From the NCBI GenBank assembly GCA_023430975.1, contig JAEYYB010000028.1:1-13987 (forward strand): a stretch of DNA of 13,987 nucleotides, read 5' to 3'. Numbering within the stretch: position 1 is the stretch's first letter; every line of letters starts with the position of its first letter. Below are positions 5,780-13,900 of the stretch, one piece after another. The stretch comes from Bacillota bacterium (GTDB lineage: Bacteria; Bacillota; Clostridia; Acetivibrionales; DSM-2933). The position numbers and the translations under genes were made by a program. The notes below the pieces were generated by a model. That model had not been told where the DNA came from and searched no databases. It was given only the letters and a program-made list of their open reading frames with translations.

Positions 5780-7129
5780 TTATCCCAACCTCTCTTCAAT
5801 ATATTTTGCAATTTCAGATGCTTTTGAGGTTATATATTCCTGGTCTTTTCCTTCAATCATAACCCTTACAAGGGGCTCAGTTCCGGAAGGTCTTATAAGG
5901 ACTCTGCCTTCACCATGGAATTCATCCTCAAGATTTTTACATAAGCGTGCAATCACCTCATCTTCCATGTAGCTGTATTTTTTCTCATTGCAGACCTTAG
6001 CATTTTTTAAGATCTGAGGGAAAACCTGCATTTGTGATGCCAGTTCCGACATCTTTTTGCCAGTTGTTTTGAGAATTTTCAAAAGCTGAACAGCCGTAAG
6101 CAGACCATCACCTGTGGTGTTATGCTCAAGAAATATAATATGACCTGATTGTTCACCACCTAAGCAATATCCTTTTGCCAGCATTTCTTCCAGCACATAT
6201 CTGTCCCCAACCTTTGTTTTAACCAGGTTGATCCCTTTGCTTTTACCCATTATATCCAAACCAAGGTTGCTCATAACAGTGGCAACTATGGTGTTGTTGG
6301 CAAGTTTACCGTTTTCTTTCAGGTCAATACCTATAATAGTCATAATTTGGTCGCCATCAACAAGGTTTCCATTTTCATCAATAGCAAGAACTCTGTCGGC
6401 ATCACCGTCAAAAGCCAGACCTATATCGGCACCAACCTCTTTAACAAATTCCTTAAGCTGTGACATATGAGTGGAACCGCAGCCATTATTTATATTGATG
6501 CCGTTTGGTTCGTTATTGATAACTGAAACATCGGCACCAAGCTCAAACAGTGCAAGAGGTGCAGCTTTGTAAGCAGCTCCATTTGCACAGTCAATTGCAA
6601 CCTTTACTCCTTTTAGATCACAGGTAATAGTGTTTTTTATAAAGTTAATATAATCATCCAAAGCAGACTCGTTAACGCTTTTTACTCCTACTTTTTCACC
6701 AACAGGGCGTGGCAGTTCTTCAGCCTTATCAAGGATTATTGCTTCGATTCTTTCCTCCATTGAATCAGGCAGTTTGTAACCTCTATTATCAAAGAATTTT
6801 ATTCCGTTAAACTCATAGGGATTATGCGATGCTGATATAACAACTCCTGCATCAGCATTATAAAGTCTTGTAAGATAAGCTATGGCTGGTGTTGGAATTA
6901 TACCAACACATATCGCTTCTGCACCAACAGAGCATATTCCAGCAACTAATGCAGATTCCAACAAATCGCCGGAAATTCTGGTATCCATTCCAACAAGTAT
7001 TTTTGGTATATGCTTGGTTTCAGCAGTTAATACGTACGCACCTGCCTGCCCAAGACTATATGCTAAATCAGCTGTTAGTTCAAGGTTAGCTACCCCTCTT
7101 ACCCCATCTGTTCCAAAAAGCTTTCCCAT
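5780..7129 (-). CDS. glmM: Phosphoglucosamine mutase
   Basis: GlmM converts glucosamine-6-phosphate to glucosamine-1-phosphate in the cytosol, the step after GlmS toward UDP-GlcNAc. The length of 449 residues is typical. The phosphoserine loop is ISASHNP with catalytic Ser101, the metal-binding loop is DGDADR at 241-246, the sugar-binding loop is GGEQSGH at 324-330, and the phosphate-binding loop is RPSGTEP at 413-419. These cover all four domains of the alpha-D-phosphohexomutase family. The N-terminus MGKLFGTDGVRG is canonical, and the ATG follows GAGGGG by 9 nt. In Bacillus and Lactococcus GlmM binds CdaA and inhibits c-di-AMP synthesis; the same link is likely here because cdaA and cdaR lie upstream on the same strand. 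A 318-bp AT-rich gap separates it from the FAD gene upstream, so it may have its own promoter. Confidence 0.98.
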   Translation of the reverse strand: MGKLFGTDGVRGVANLELTADLAYSLGQAGAYVLTAETKHIPKILVGMDTRISGDLLESALVAGICSVGAEAICVGIIPTPAIAYLTRLYNADAGVVISASHNPYEFNGIKFFDNRGYKLPDSMEERIEAIILDKAEELPRPVGEKVGVKSVNESALDDYINFIKNTITCDLKGVKVAIDCANGAAYKAAPLALFELGADVSVINNEPNGININNGCGSTHMSQLKEFVKEVGADIGLAFDGDADRVLAIDENGNLVDGDQIMTIIGIDLKENGKLANNTIVATVMSNLGLDIMGKSKGINLVKTKVGDRYVLEEMLAKGYCLGGEQSGHIIFLEHNTTGDGLLTAVQLLKILKTTGKKMSELASQMQVFPQILKNAKVCNEKKYSYMEDEVIARLCKNLEDEFHGEGRVLIRPSGTEPLVRVMIEGKDQEYITSKASEIAKYIEERLG

Positions 7130-7157
7130 TGTAAAATACCCCTCTCAAATTATTCAA

Positions 7158-7186
7158 ATTATATAACAATATTATGATATCTCTAA
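7158..7186 (-). promoter_or_regulatory. Candidate glmM promoter
   Basis: On the minus strand a perfect -10 TATAAT (7158-7163) is 17 bp from a poor -35, TTAGAG (7181-7186). The predicted start would be about 20 nt before the glmM ATG, just leaving room for the GAGGGG ribosome binding site. In such AT-rich DNA a TATAAT can arise by chance. Confidence 0.3.
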
Positions 7187-7271
7187 TTTATATTAAATTA
7201 ATTAATCTTTAGGTTTATTAAAATTATAAGTTATTTTAAATTTAATAATATTGCTCGTATGATAAAATTAC

Positions 7272-7293
7272 CAAAAATTAGCCTATTTTAGGC
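7272..7293 (-). terminator. Possible terminator after FAD dehydrogenase gene
   Basis: On the minus strand GCCTA, a 3-nt loop and TAGGC form a perfect 5-bp stem (7281-7293), followed by TAATTTTTGG. It lies about 155 nt past the FAD gene stop. The short stem makes it a weak or partial terminator at best. Confidence 0.4.
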
Positions 7294-7447
7294 CGTATAA
7301 TTTATTATAACTTGTAATTGCTTAATAATACAATAAAATTTTAAATAAATTTGTATACATATTCTTCTAATACATAAAAATCCACTGAAGTAGTTAATAA
7401 CTTTTCATAATATAAAATATTTTATTCAAAAATTTATTAAAAGTTTC

Positions 7448-9037
7448 CTAATAGTGGGGTTTGTATTTACTTATAATTTCTTCCGCAATCCGTATCCCAT
7501 CGACAGCAGCACTTACAATACCCCCTGCATATCCGGCACCTTCACCGGCAGGGTAGAGGCCGGTAAAACCAATGGCCTCGAGTGTATCTGACCGAGGAAT
7601 TCTTACAGGTGAGGATGTACGCGTTTCAACACCTGTCAAGATTGCATCTGCCATGCCAAATCCGTTAATTTTTTTGTCAAATATGCTTATAGACTCTTTC
7701 ATGGGAGTGGTAACAAAATCAGGAAGGCATGAGTTTATATCACTTAAGGTGGTATTGCCCGTATAGCTGGGTTTTACACTCCCATATCCTTTTGAAGCTG
7801 ATCCTTTTATAAAATCCCCCAGAAGCTGAATCGGTGCGGAATAGTTACTGCCAGCCGTTTCATAGGCAAGCCTTTCCCATTTTCTCTGGAAATGCATACC
7901 TGCTAACGGATGTGAATCTCCAAAATCGCCAGGGTAGACAGATACTACCAAGGCACTATTGGCATTATCTCTGTCGCGTTTATATTCGCTCATGCCGTTT
8001 GTTACGATAGATTCGGGCTCTGAAGCAGAAGCAACTACAATGCCTCCAGGACACATGCAGAATGAGTAAACTGTCCGGTTCCCGATCTTGTGAAAAATCT
8101 GGTAATCTGCAGGCCCCAGTTTCGGTATTACATTAGTCTTACCGAACTGAGCCATGTTAATGATTTCCTGAGGGTGTTCTATACGGACTCCAATCGAAAA
8201 CGGCTTTTGTAAAAACTGAATATTTTTATCAAGCAGCATTTCGAAAGTATCTCTGGCACTATGACCTATGGAAAGTACTAGAATGTTTGTATCTATTATG
8301 TTGGTATTATTGTATTTGATTCCCTGGATAGAAGTACCTTTAAAATCTATATCTGTCAGCTTGGAATTGAATAATACCATACCCCCAAGCTCTTCAATTC
8401 TTTTACGTATGTTTTTAACTACACCTTTAAGCACATCTGTGCCTATATGAGGCTTATTTTTAAATAGTATTTCTTCGTGTGCTCCATTATTGTAAAACTC
8501 TTCTAGAACTTTGTTGCACCTTCGGTCATTAATTCTTGTTGTAAGCTTTCCGTCAGAGAAGGTTCCGGCACCTCCTTCACCGAACTGAACATTGGTTTCT
8601 GTGGAAAGTTTGTTTTTTTCCCAGAATAGGTTAACCAATTCGGTTCGCATTTCAATGCTTTCGCCCCGCTCGATAACAATGGGTTTAAAACCATTCTGTG
8701 CCAAAACCAGTGCAGCAAACATACCGGCAGGCCCAAAGCCAACAATCACAGGCTTTTTGTTTAATGGAATATTGCCTTGTAGAGGCGGGGGAGAGGGTGT
8801 TTCATCGAGCTCTGTTATATCACTATTGGCAGCAAACCTTATCTTTGAATAAGTTTCAACCAGCACCGTATACACAAGGGTAATATTAGGCTTTCGCCTT
8901 GCATCAATGGATTCTTTAATTATTTTAAAACTTTTTATATCATTTGTTCCAAGCTTTAATTTTTTTGCTGCCTGCTGCTTTATAAATTCTAAATCGTCAT
9001 CAACGGTAGTGCGGATGTTGTTTATAATGAGTTTCAT
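7448..9037 (-). CDS. FAD-dependent dehydrogenase, COG2509 type
   Basis: This 529-residue flavoprotein has an N-terminal segment of about 90 residues before the dinucleotide fold. An FAD-binding Rossmann motif follows, VGFGPAG (99-105), with the second-strand acidic end VIERG (121-125). A glycine-rich FGEGGAGTFSDGKL stretch lies near residue 152, and a C-terminal flavin motif, GLYPAGEGAGYAGGI, near residue 495. This is the layout of the uncharacterised COG2509 family; substrate and physiological acceptor are not known, and no signal peptide or membrane segment is seen. The ATG overlaps the cdaR stop codon (ATGA), and AGAGGAG precedes it, so translation is probably coupled to cdaR. Its position between cdaR and glmM interrupts the usual cdaA-cdaR-glmM order. 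Despite the flavin motifs, the reaction should be left undefined. Confidence 0.9.
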   Translation of the reverse strand: MKLIINNIRTTVDDDLEFIKQQAAKKLKLGTNDIKSFKIIKESIDARRKPNITLVYTVLVETYSKIRFAANSDITELDETPSPPPLQGNIPLNKKPVIVGFGPAGMFAALVLAQNGFKPIVIERGESIEMRTELVNLFWEKNKLSTETNVQFGEGGAGTFSDGKLTTRINDRRCNKVLEEFYNNGAHEEILFKNKPHIGTDVLKGVVKNIRKRIEELGGMVLFNSKLTDIDFKGTSIQGIKYNNTNIIDTNILVLSIGHSARDTFEMLLDKNIQFLQKPFSIGVRIEHPQEIINMAQFGKTNVIPKLGPADYQIFHKIGNRTVYSFCMCPGGIVVASASEPESIVTNGMSEYKRDRDNANSALVVSVYPGDFGDSHPLAGMHFQRKWERLAYETAGSNYSAPIQLLGDFIKGSASKGYGSVKPSYTGNTTLSDINSCLPDFVTTPMKESISIFDKKINGFGMADAILTGVETRTSSPVRIPRSDTLEAIGFTGLYPAGEGAGYAGGIVSAAVDGIRIAEEIISKYKPHY

Positions 9038-10269
9038 GTAGGCTCCTCTATAATTTCCTCAACCGATACTTCTATTTGGTAATTACCGGCAGGACGTACG
9101 TTTGCCGGGAGATTAAGGCTCAAAGGAACCTTATATATCCCTGTAGGATTATCTGCAAGACCGGCAACATTTATACTGGGTTTCAAACTGTTTATATCGA
9201 TATTCGCAAAGTCTGTAGTTTTTCCCTTAAGACTTATGGATATATTATTGGTTACAATTTTATATCTCGACGAAACACTGGAATTTGGGTAAATAACTGA
9301 TATATTTTCGCTGGAAATTGTAAAGTCCTTTTGGCCTTCTTTTTCAATAATGACATGAACATTAACATCAGTGCTGCCATCAACAGGACTTATATCCTTT
9401 GGGAGAATCAGCTTGCTCTTAATGGTAGTGCTCGAAGTCATGTTGTTAATATTTACTGATTGAGCCCTTATTTCGTATAGGCCCGATAGAATATCGGGAG
9501 GACCACTTACAAGAATTTTATCCGGGACTGTTTGAAGGTCGGAGTATACATAGTTCTTAGCCGGAACTCCCTTAACATCAGGAACAACTTTTATTTCTTT
9601 AGCAACTTCAAACTGAATTTTGACTTTTACATTTCTCTTTACACTGCTGCTTATATCCTCGCCCTTGTCATTATAAAACCTGCATTCCTTTTCTATAGTC
9701 AGGTTTTTATCAAGATCACTAACATCAACCTCAGCCTTAACAGAGGCTATTGACTTAATAATTGAATCATTACCTTCAATTGGGACAGTATCGGGTATAA
9801 CATTGGTATTAATTAATTGGTAGTCTTTCTTTAAAACACCACTGGTTTTTATACCAACCTTAAAGGCGCTTTGAATTACCTTCTCAAGAGCTAGTGTGAC
9901 TGTTTCAGGTTCTAAAGTTAGAACTTCAATTTCCGGATTGTTAGTTATGACTTTTATTTTAAGCTCCTTATCGGTTACTGAATTGATTTCCGACAAGTCT
10001 ATTGTTGCTTTAAAGTCATACTGACGCATAGCCTCAAGCTTATCTTTTCTTCCCTTGACAGTAAGCCGAACATTAGGAGGAATGTTGGTATCTTTTAATC
10101 CTATTTTTTTGTTATCCAGGGAGTTTTTGTTAAGTATTTCAAGAGGAATACTGACACTGGTCGGATATATAGGATTGGAGTTTTTATCCACCACATTGTA
10201 CCATAGGGCAATCGCAAATATTATTGATATGATCTTAACTGTAATATCTTTTTTTAATAGTTCGTTCAC
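9034..10269 (-). CDS. cdaR: CdaR, YbbR-domain regulator of c-di-AMP synthase
   Basis: CdaR is a membrane-anchored extracytoplasmic protein that binds and modulates CdaA. A single N-terminal membrane helix (IISIIFAIALWYNVV) is followed by about four YbbR-type beta-rich repeats, as the IPLEILN, GIKTSGVLKKDY and DVKGVPAKNYVYSD stretches show. A GTG start at 10269 is chosen: it overlaps the cdaA stop as GTGA and has GGAAGGTG 8 nt upstream, giving 411 residues. An in-frame ATG at 10287 would add six residues but lacks a good ribosome binding site. The 3' end overlaps the FAD gene by 4 bp. The cdaA-cdaR pairing is conserved in Firmicutes and supports the assignment. The repeats themselves are poorly conserved, so the identification rests on both architecture and context. 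Confidence 0.93.
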   Translation of the reverse strand: MNELLKKDITVKIISIIFAIALWYNVVDKNSNPIYPTSVSIPLEILNKNSLDNKKIGLKDTNIPPNVRLTVKGRKDKLEAMRQYDFKATIDLSEINSVTDKELKIKVITNNPEIEVLTLEPETVTLALEKVIQSAFKVGIKTSGVLKKDYQLINTNVIPDTVPIEGNDSIIKSIASVKAEVDVSDLDKNLTIEKECRFYNDKGEDISSSVKRNVKVKIQFEVAKEIKVVPDVKGVPAKNYVYSDLQTVPDKILVSGPPDILSGLYEIRAQSVNINNMTSSTTIKSKLILPKDISPVDGSTDVNVHVIIEKEGQKDFTISSENISVIYPNSSVSSRYKIVTNNISISLKGKTTDFANIDINSLKPSINVAGLADNPTGIYKVPLSLNLPANVRPAGNYQIEVSVEEIIEEPT

Positions 10270-11150
10270 TTGCTTTTCACCTTCCATAAACTCAGCTTCT
10301 TGTTTGGCGTCGTATCATCTAAAAGATTTTTATTTAATGCTTTCCTTAAGGTATCAGGAGTAAGATTTCTAGTAAGTCCGCCGTTTAATGCGAATGACAC
10401 CTTACCGGTTTCTTCCGATACAACAACGGAAATGGAATCGGATACTTCTGTAATCCCAAGTGCAGCTCTGTGCCTGGTACCAAGCTCCTTGCTGAGATTG
10501 GGATTATCTGTAAGGGGTAAAAAGCAGGATGCAGATTTGATCTTATGTTCACGTATGACCAAAGCACCATCATGAAGTGGTGTATTGGGTACAAATATAT
10601 TTATTATAAGCTCAGCAGATATATTTGAGTTGAGCTGTATTCCCGAATTTATTATTTCACCTATCTTGGTTTCCCGCTCAATTACTATAAGAGCACCTGT
10701 GCTGGTTCTCGAGAGTTCGGTAACAGCCTTTACTATTTCTTCAATCATTGCTGTTGTCTGTATGCGTATACTGCTCTCCTCAAAATTAAGAAAGTCACTG
10801 AACTTACTTCTTCCAATTGTCTCAAGTCCCCTTCTCAATTCAGGCTGAAAAAGAACAACAACAGCAATAGCCGTTACCTGTATTGCATTTGTTAAAATAT
10901 AATTTACAGTATTTAGTTCAAGAACACTACTTAAGTAAGAAACAACAACAATTAAGAGAAGACCTTTTATTAGCTGCCAAGCACGTGTTTCCTTGACAAG
11001 AAGTATTGCTCTATAGATTACGTATGCTACTATTCCTATGTCAAATATTGCTCTAATAACATCTAAAGGGCTTTCAAAGCCTATATAATTAACTATGTTG
11101 TTTAAAAAACTATGGATGTCAAAATTAAAGATACCAGGCAAAAACTTCAC
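10266..11150 (-). CDS. cdaA: CdaA, membrane diadenylate cyclase
   Basis: CdaA joins two ATP molecules into cyclic di-AMP, the second messenger for potassium, osmotic and cell-wall control. Three N-terminal membrane helices (about residues 36-52, 60-76 and 86-102) precede the DAC domain (about 105-265). The domain carries LHDGA (192-196, the DGA motif) and GTRHR (224-228, the RHR motif), both needed for catalysis. The length of 294 residues is slightly above the usual 270-280. The start is uncertain: GTG at 11150 has AAGGA almost touching it, whereas a TTG three codons later (11141) has that AAGGA about 10 nt upstream and may be the true start. The gene overlaps cdaR in a GTGA arrangement. A candidate promoter lies about 50-80 bp upstream, so the cda genes are probably transcribed separately from the amr cassette. 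Confidence 0.97.
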   Translation of the reverse strand: MKFLPGIFNFDIHSFLNNIVNYIGFESPLDVIRAIFDIGIVAYVIYRAILLVKETRAWQLIKGLLLIVVVSYLSSVLELNTVNYILTNAIQVTAIAVVVLFQPELRRGLETIGRSKFSDFLNFEESSIRIQTTAMIEEIVKAVTELSRTSTGALIVIERETKIGEIINSGIQLNSNISAELIINIFVPNTPLHDGALVIREHKIKSASCFLPLTDNPNLSKELGTRHRAALGITEVSDSISVVVSEETGKVSFALNGGLTRNLTPDTLRKALNKNLLDDTTPNKKLSLWKVKSK

Positions 11151-11202
11151 ATCCTTATTAAAAGTATAATCAAATGTAAGATTAATAATAATTTTACTAT
11201 AG

Positions 11203-11231
11203 ATTATACAATTTTTTTATTCAAGTTGTAA
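11203..11231 (-). promoter_or_regulatory. Candidate cdaA promoter
   Basis: On the minus strand a perfect -10 TATAAT (11203-11208) is exactly 17 bp from TTACAA (11226-11231). The predicted transcript starts near 11196, giving a leader of about 45 nt before cdaA. The -35 box is a poor match, so the call rests on the -10 box and the spacing. Confidence 0.45.
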
Positions 11232-11328
11232 GGTTATTTCACATTGCAACACAAATTTCATATTCCTGTAACATTTTTGAAATATTCATAACAGATGGTG
11301 TGAAGTGCCAAGTAATGATTAAAGAATA

Positions 11329-12201
11329 CTAAACGTTGCCTAAATATACATAATTGAGATATTTGTCTGCAACATTCTTTACACGAATAAGCGTATCTTT
11401 AGGGGTGGGACTAATGTGGGACATTTTATAATTTGGAAAGAATCTTGATAAATGGAGGGGAATATCTTGGGAAATAGATGAAAGCCATTTAGAGAGCTCT
11501 TCAATTTCATCAATGGAGTCATTGAGGTCAGGTATAACAAGGGTAGTTACCTCAACATGACAGTGCTTTGTAGCCAGCTCTACCGATTCTTTGACATTAT
11601 CAAGGGTAGCACTGCATATATCCCTATAAAACCCGGAAGTAAATGCTTTTACATCTATATTCATGGCATCTACCAGTGGGAGGATATCTGAAAGCGGTTC
11701 ATAGGAAATAAACCCATTAGTTACAAGGACATTTGATAAACCTTCTTTTTTTGCCAATTTGCATGTATCATAAACAAACTCATACCAGATGGAAGGTTCG
11801 TTGTAAGTATATGCAATGCCAATATTATCCTTATTTTTAAGAGATACGGCCTTGTCCACAAGTATTTGAGGCGTTATTTCAGCAGTATCTGCATCTTCAT
11901 GAGCAATTGTCCAGTTTTGGCAGAATGAGCATTTTAGGTTACATCCAAAGGAACCGGCGGATAATATCTTTGTACCGGGGTGAAATCTGTTTAATGGCTT
12001 CTTTTCTATTGGGTCAAGAGATAAAGAGGTGACTTTGCCATAATTTAATGAAAAAAGCTCACCGTCAATATTCTTTCTAGCTCTGCAAGCTCCTGCCATT
12101 TCCGGTTTAATTACACAATTGTGAGGACACAAAAAGCAGTGAACCTTTGAATCTTCTATTTTGTTGTAGTATCTTGCCTGTTTTCCGTTATCATAGCTCA
12201 T
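11329..12201 (-). CDS. amrS: AmmeMemoRadiSam system radical SAM enzyme
   Basis: This 290-residue radical SAM protein belongs to the PflA-like branch that travels with AMMECR1 and Memo. The cluster-binding motif is Cys87-x3-Cys91-x2-Cys94 (GCNLKCSFCQNW), which holds the 4Fe-4S cluster that cleaves S-adenosylmethionine. An N-terminal cysteine set (Cys22, 25, 29 and 39) precedes it, as expected for this subfamily. Further family text includes AYTYNEPSIWYEF and LVTNGF, fitting the SAM-binding barrel. Its substrate is not established to my knowledge. The ATG overlaps the amrA stop as ATGA, and no strong ribosome binding site is visible, which points to translational coupling with amrA. No clear terminator follows in the 178 bp before cdaA. 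Confidence 0.95.
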   Translation of the reverse strand: MSYDNGKQARYYNKIEDSKVHCFLCPHNCVIKPEMAGACRARKNIDGELFSLNYGKVTSLSLDPIEKKPLNRFHPGTKILSAGSFGCNLKCSFCQNWTIAHEDADTAEITPQILVDKAVSLKNKDNIGIAYTYNEPSIWYEFVYDTCKLAKKEGLSNVLVTNGFISYEPLSDILPLVDAMNIDVKAFTSGFYRDICSATLDNVKESVELATKHCHVEVTTLVIPDLNDSIDEIEELSKWLSSISQDIPLHLSRFFPNYKMSHISPTPKDTLIRVKNVADKYLNYVYLGNV

Positions 12202-12707
12202 TTATGACGTATGACCTCAAACCTTTCAATTGAAAATTCTGATTTTGGATCTATTCCACCTTTTCTAAGTGCGATGGATATCTGCTCTAATGGTGTATCC
12301 ACACCTGCTAAATTGGGAAGAAGAAGTCCCGATCTATTACCCGAACGCACAATAACCCCATACCTGTTAGCGTCCAATTCTTCCATTGAATCTACAGGCT
12401 CTGGCTTCTTAAGGACATCCACACTGTATGTCAGGCTATTTAGCTCGCTGATATCCACTGCATCAAATCTTGGGTCCTGGGTACCGGAGCTGATTGCATT
12501 CTGAATAATCTCTTGAGCAATGTTAGGCATTGTTGGAGAAATAGTTCCAATACACCCTCGAAGCTCACCATGCTTTTTAATTGATACAAATGTACCGGCA
12601 GAATCACGGATCATTTCATCGGGTAAACTATCAGGGACATCGATTATTTTACCTTCACGGACAAATGCCTCAAGGGCATTTTTTGCTACATTTACATAAG
12701 GGTCCAT
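12198..12707 (-). CDS. amrA: AmmeMemoRadiSam system protein A (AMMECR1 domain)
   Basis: An AMMECR1-domain protein with the diagnostic LRGCIG hexapeptide at residues 49-54, and SGTQDPRF, LLPNLAG and the KGGID region further on. The biochemical role is unresolved; conserved co-occurrence with amrB and amrS implies a joint function. The start is placed at ATG 12707, giving 169 residues, because the family begins near DPYVNVAKNALEAFV and an AAAAAAGGAG site lies 12 nt upstream. A longer frame from ATG 12782 would overlap amrB by 28 bp and add 25 residues that look unlike the family. The stop overlaps amrS by 4 bp. Confidence 0.93.
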   Translation of the reverse strand: MDPYVNVAKNALEAFVREGKIIDVPDSLPDEMIRDSAGTFVSIKKHGELRGCIGTISPTMPNIAQEIIQNAISSGTQDPRFDAVDISELNSLTYSVDVLKKPEPVDSMEELDANRYGVIVRSGNRSGLLLPNLAGVDTPLEQISIALRKGGIDPKSEFSIERFEVIRHK

Positions 12708-12754
12708 ATTTGTACATTTCTCCTTTTTTGTGATTCTTTGTGATGTTTCTTCAA

Positions 12755-13579
12755 CTATTTCATACCAAATCTTGCAACACAATATCCAATACCAAAAGGA
12801 GCTTCGTAGGAATACACTTGAGGCTTGACCTCAGATCCCTCCAAAGCTCCAAACATAATAACAAATGAGCGTAAGCCGCATTCAGCAGCATCTTCACAAA
12901 GCTTTTCATCAATATTTATGAGATCATTAAACTTGGAATCACGAATGCTTTCTACAAGTAAATTGTCAAATTTGTTTCCAAGAGGGCTCGAGCCATAAGG
13001 AGAATTTTCGTTGACACGATGGGAAAGATCACCGCTGGCAACAAAAACAACCCTCTCATTTGAATCTTTCACTGCAGAGGATATGCATTTTCCAAATTTA
13101 TGCAGCATATCCAATGCAAATCCTGCAATGGATATATGAATGAGAGAAAAACCCTGGAGCTCCTTGTTAATGAAGTACAATGGGACAAGGGCACCATGAT
13201 CCAATTCATCGCTTAAACCATACCTGTCAAGGGTCTTTTTGTCCATGCCACCTGCATCTATACCCTCTTTATTGGCATTATGAATAATTCTATCTAAAAG
13301 CTGCAAATTGTTTTTAAATTCAAGCCCTACATCCTTACGCCCAAACCTTGCAAAATTGCCGGACAGATTGCTATTGGTGGATAAATATAGATAATCCTTA
13401 AAAAATGGTCCATGGGGTGTTGTAACTATGATGGTTGTAGGATTATCCAGCTTTATCTCACTTGAAGCTTTCCTGCATGAGTCTAGCGTCAAAATTGCAT
13501 TGTTTTCGTCACCCTTTCCAACCTCAGGTATCAAAACCGGTGGATGAGGGAATATATAGGAGCTTATGATGCTGCCCAT
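12755..13579 (-). CDS. amrB: AmmeMemoRadiSam system protein B (Memo/LigB-like)
   Basis: This 274-residue protein belongs to the Memo branch of the class III extradiol dioxygenase (LigB) superfamily. Conserved histidines appear in YIFPHPPVLIPEVG near the N-terminus, in TTPHGPF around residue 55, in the LDHGALVPLYFI stretch and in ASGDLSHR, the set that surrounds the metal site in LigB-type folds. Whether it catalyses a dioxygenase reaction is not known. Some related systems fuse it to the AMMECR1 domain; here the two are separate, with 47 bp between the stop and the preferred amrA start. The ATG has a strong GGGAGGA site that overlaps the last codons of the 35-residue ORF just upstream. No signal peptide is seen, so it is cytosolic. 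Confidence 0.93.
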   Translation of the reverse strand: MGSIISSYIFPHPPVLIPEVGKGDENNAILTLDSCRKASSEIKLDNPTTIIVTTPHGPFFKDYLYLSTNSNLSGNFARFGRKDVGLEFKNNLQLLDRIIHNANKEGIDAGGMDKKTLDRYGLSDELDHGALVPLYFINKELQGFSLIHISIAGFALDMLHKFGKCISSAVKDSNERVVFVASGDLSHRVNENSPYGSSPLGNKFDNLLVESIRDSKFNDLINIDEKLCEDAAECGLRSFVIMFGALEGSEVKPQVYSYEAPFGIGYCVARFGMK

Positions 13580-13582
13580 TTG

Positions 13583-13690
13583 TTAGTTTCCTCCCATGTT
13601 AAATAATGGAGTAACAATTAACACTACCGATGTTACAAAGAAGAATATGAGTGTTATTAATGCTATCATTCTTATTGTTTTTCTACTCAA
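13583..13690 (-). CDS. Small single-pass membrane protein upstream of amrB
   Basis: This ORF was found by reading the minus strand upstream of amrB. It encodes about 35 residues: a basic N-terminus (SRKTIRM), one hydrophobic helix (IALITLIFFFVTSVVLIV) and a short tail (TPLFNMGGN). The positive-inside layout fits a single-pass membrane peptide with its N-terminus in the cytosol. The start is probably TTG at 13690, with GGTGAT a few bases upstream; TTG 13693 and GTG 13699/13702 are alternatives. The stop lies 3 bp before the amrB ATG, and the final codons contain the amrB ribosome binding site GGGAGGA, so translation would couple the two. It resembles short Firmicutes membrane peptides such as Prli42 only in general layout. 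No family is recognised. Confidence 0.5.
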   Translation of the reverse strand: MSRKTIRMIALITLIFFFVTSVVLIVTPLFNMGGN

Positions 13691-13784
13691 CAAAATCACC
13701 ACACTTATATTATTTGATTTTTTATATGGATTATATTCCTTCCATACTTTTTATTTTATATTAATTTTACTATAGTTTCGCACT

Positions 13785-13815
13785 TTGAAAACAAAATACT
13801 TCCAAAGGATATATT
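13785..13815 (+). promoter_or_regulatory. Candidate promoter of the right-edge ORF
   Basis: TTGAAA (13785-13790, five of six to the -35 consensus) and TATATT (13810-13815) lie on the plus strand with a 19-bp spacer, slightly longer than ideal. The start would be near 13822, giving a leader of about 58 nt that contains the left arm of the inverted repeat at 13838-13900. Confidence 0.3.
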
Positions 13816-13837
13816 ACCATAGCTTTTTAGCAATAAA

Positions 13838-13900
13838 AATAGGAATATAGATAAAAACAGAAAGTGAGGTCCAGTCACCATGTATATCTACATTCCTATT
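13838..13900 (+). repeat. 16-bp inverted repeat framing a start codon
   Basis: AATAGGAATATAGATA (13838-13853) and TATCTACATTCCTATT (13885-13900) are complementary at 15 of 16 positions. The 31-nt loop contains the GAGGT ribosome binding site and the ATG of the right-edge ORF, plus a small inner GTGA/TCAC pairing around the binding site. This is the layout of a leader RNA hairpin that controls translation; a paired protein-binding site is the alternative. Confidence 0.55.

Larger units (their letters stand above)
7130..7447 (-). other. AT-rich spacer upstream of glmM
   Basis: This 318-bp spacer has no ORF of note. It holds a hairpin with a T-run that could end transcription from the FAD gene, and a possible glmM promoter near its glmM end, both listed separately. 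The rest shows no clear structure. Confidence 0.5.

Noticed and set aside
8503..8745. 80-codon ORF on the same strand within the FAD gene, and other long shadow frames in glmS, glmM and cdaA
   Set aside because: They lie entirely within well-supported genes in other frames, with no ribosome binding site or family resemblance.
12708..12782. Longer amrA start at ATG 12782
   Set aside because: It would overlap amrB by 28 bp and add 25 residues unlike the AMMECR1 family; a strong AAGGAG site supports ATG 12707.
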